Positions 62,667-64,000 of a stretch of 64,000 bases of DNA are shown in pieces. Position 1 is the first letter of the stretch; every line of letters starts with the position of its first letter. The notes under the pieces are model-generated. The model had not been told where the DNA came from, ran no database searches, and was given only the letters and a program-made list of their open reading frames with translations. A program made the position numbers and the translations under genes. The DNA is from Glaciecola sp. UBA2563 (lineage in GTDB: Bacteria; Pseudomonadota; Gammaproteobacteria; Enterobacterales; Alteromonadaceae): the NCBI GenBank assembly GCA_002340325.1, contig DDLV01000105.1, positions 62,001 through 126,000 of the forward strand, given 5' to 3'.

Positions 62667-63515
62667 CTTAATGAGGTCTTTTTGTATGATGATCTTATTG
62701 TCTTTATAAAGTGCACCTAAGGCTTTTTTATAGGCACCTTTGCTAGTTTTAAATCGTTGATAGATTTGTTCGGGCGTGCTCTTGTCGGTGAGGCTGGAAA
62801 TTCCACCATGCGCACGTAAATCCTCGAGAATAGATTCCGCTAAGCTATTTCTTTCCGCCTTATTGTGTCTGTGCAAACGTAAATCGACTTTGCCGTCTTC
62901 TCGTATGTTTTTTATAAAGCCGTTGATGGATTGTCCAATTCGAATTTTTGTTGGTAGCTCATTGTGATAAAGCATTCCATAATGAAACGTTCTAGTTTGG
63001 TCACTTGTTTCTGCAGTATCACAACTAAATAGCGCTTTGTAACCAAGTGGCGTTTTTGCATAAACTAACAGAGAAATCTCACGGTCTGGATACGACTTAT
63101 CTGTAAAAGGTGTCAAATACGCTTCAATTTTGCTGTCTGCGATTAGTTGACTTCGCTTGTCGTCTTCAATCAGTCGCACAACAACAGGTGAGTTTACTGC
63201 GATTTGACTATGCATATTTCGCTTCGGTAGGAATAAATCTGGCTTTATGCCCCATTCAAGAAATGCACCGGGCTTAACGATTGAAACAACTTGCAAACTT
63301 GCAAATTGTCCATTTGTAATTTTGGGACTTAATAAAGTCCCTTCTAAGGCATAGTCTTGATTGTAATAGACGAACACATTGATGGATTCGCCTATGTCAA
63401 ATTGCCGTTGCTGATATGGAATGAATGCGCTGCTACCATCATCAGATTCAGCAGTTAACCCCATCGGCAGTTGTTCGGTGACTTTTAACAGATTGAACTG
63501 GCCTGGCACTATCAT
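62652..63515 (-). CDS. cvfB: CvfB-like S1 RNA-binding protein
   Basis: A 287-residue protein of the CvfB/YitL family, with repeated S1-like beta domains (about residues 1-60, 60-130 and 140-220: LLSPKITNGQFASLQVV, IRIGQSINGFIKNIREDGKVDLRL) and a C-terminal winged helix (GISSLTDKSTPEQIYQRFKTSKGAYKKALG). It binds RNA. ATG 63515 gives the usual start MIVPGQFNLLKV; a longer TTG version adds 12 residues. Divergent from pxpA across 160 bases without evident operator. Confidence 0.88.
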   Translation of the reverse strand: MIVPGQFNLLKVTEQLPMGLTAESDDGSSAFIPYQQRQFDIGESINVFVYYNQDYALEGTLLSPKITNGQFASLQVVSIVKPGAFLEWGIKPDLFLPKRNMHSQIAVNSPVVVRLIEDDKRSQLIADSKIEAYLTPFTDKSYPDREISLLVYAKTPLGYKALFSCDTAETSDQTRTFHYGMLYHNELPTKIRIGQSINGFIKNIREDGKVDLRLHRHNKAERNSLAESILEDLRAHGGISSLTDKSTPEQIYQRFKTSKGAYKKALGALYKDNKIIIQKDLIKLVAF

Positions 63516-63675
63516 TGAAAGAAACTCATGGTAAAATCTAGGGTTAAACAAATGCGAAAAGCTAGAAAATACAAGTTATCACCGTACCTCGTGTTAGCAC
63601 AAGTATAACAGGGTAATGCGTCGACAAATAGAGAGCAAATCGCGAACACCTGATTCAAGGTATTAAATAGTAACT

Positions 63676-64000
63676 ATGAAATTAAATGCAGATCTCGGCG
63701 AAAGTTTTGGCCAGTGGCAATTTGACGCCGACGCCAATGTTATGCCATTTATCGATATGGCAAATATCGCGTGCGGTTACCATGCTGGTGATGCCAACTC
63801 CATGCACGCTGCTATTCATTTGGCGAAAAAGTACGGTGTTGAAATTGGTGCGCATCCATCATATCCGGATTTACAGGGGTTCGGCCGCAGGAGCATGCGT
63901 ATTCCTTGCCCTGAACTGACAAATATGCTGCATGCTCAGATAGCGACATTGGAGGGTATGGCAAATTGTCAAAGCGTAAACATGCGTTTTGTAAAGCCGC
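63676..64000 (+). CDS. pxpA: 5-oxoprolinase subunit A (LamB/YcsF family), partial
   Basis: The frame from ATG 63676 stays open to the window end. It begins KLNADLGESFGQW, with NIACGYHAGD and EIGAHPSYPDLQGFGRR, which are the family signature. PxpA with PxpB and PxpC cleaves 5-oxoproline to glutamate with ATP; pxpB/C are expected just beyond the window. Ribosome site weak. Confidence 0.92.
   Translation, partial: MKLNADLGESFGQWQFDADANVMPFIDMANIACGYHAGDANSMHAAIHLAKKYGVEIGAHPSYPDLQGFGRRSMRIPCPELTNMLHAQIATLEGMANCQSVNMRFVKP

Overview
The window reads as a chromosomal segment of a marine, Alteromonadales-like gammaproteobacterium. This rests on moderately AT-rich DNA and gammaproteobacterial gene content and order: yejK/yejL/yejM, sdaA/nudL/pabB, a CysB of the classical 324-residue length, class I fumarase, TrhO and RmuC. 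It also rests on marine-heterotroph signatures: a TonB-dependent receptor next to flavin-dependent halogenases, a GH17 lipoprotein, and several PAS/GGDEF/EAL and TPR response-regulator proteins. No rRNA, tRNA, CRISPR array, transposase, integrase or prophage gene was found. The genus is inference; no search could be run.

Layout. 1-8.2 kb: tail of an unknown gene, a large TonB-dependent receptor, two flavin-dependent halogenases on opposite strands flanking an unknown predicted outer-membrane barrel, and a glutathione peroxidase. 8.3-10 kb: a response regulator with a long helical-repeat (TPR-like) tail. 10.2-15.1 kb: a tight valine-degradation operon (mmsA, acyl-CoA dehydrogenase, 3-hydroxyisobutyryl-CoA hydrolase, mmsB) behind a palindromic operator candidate. 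15.2-19.6 kb: gmhB, the divergent yejML and yejK, and a tandem pterin-synthase-like gene. 20-29.5 kb: hybrid sensor kinase, M61 peptidase, Mpo1-like protein, pfkA, a lipoprotein, a truncated GST gene, a DUF900 hydrolase and a phytase-like esterase.

29.5-37.1 kb is an accessory-looking patch. It holds an SDR plus CmcJ/NvfI-like oxidoreductase operon divergent from a LysR gene, small unknown proteins, a frameshifted DUF3667 gene, a 2OG-Fe(II) oxygenase-like gene and a DUF4437 cupin. 37.1-47.4 kb: a second TPR response regulator, trhO, a tiny EF-hand protein, a DEAD-box helicase, a 3-oxoacid CoA-transferase (scoAB) with its divergent LysR gene, a small soluble histidine kinase with a coiled-coil partner, and cysB. 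A 153-bp imperfect palindrome separates cysB from sdaA. 47.6-64 kb: sdaA-nudL-pabB, fumarase, rmuC, a CheB/CheR/PAS fusion abutting a PAS/GGDEF/EAL protein, the GH17 lipoprotein, DUF1289, a hydrolase-OsmC fusion, cvfB and the start of pxpA.

How the genes work together. Valine degradation and CoA transfer feed central metabolism, together with fumarase and phosphofructokinase. The signalling genes (two TPR regulators, two kinases, CheBR, GGDEF/EAL) point to lifestyle control. The receptor-halogenase region and the 30-37 kb oxygenase patch are the most likely places for unfamiliar chemistry.
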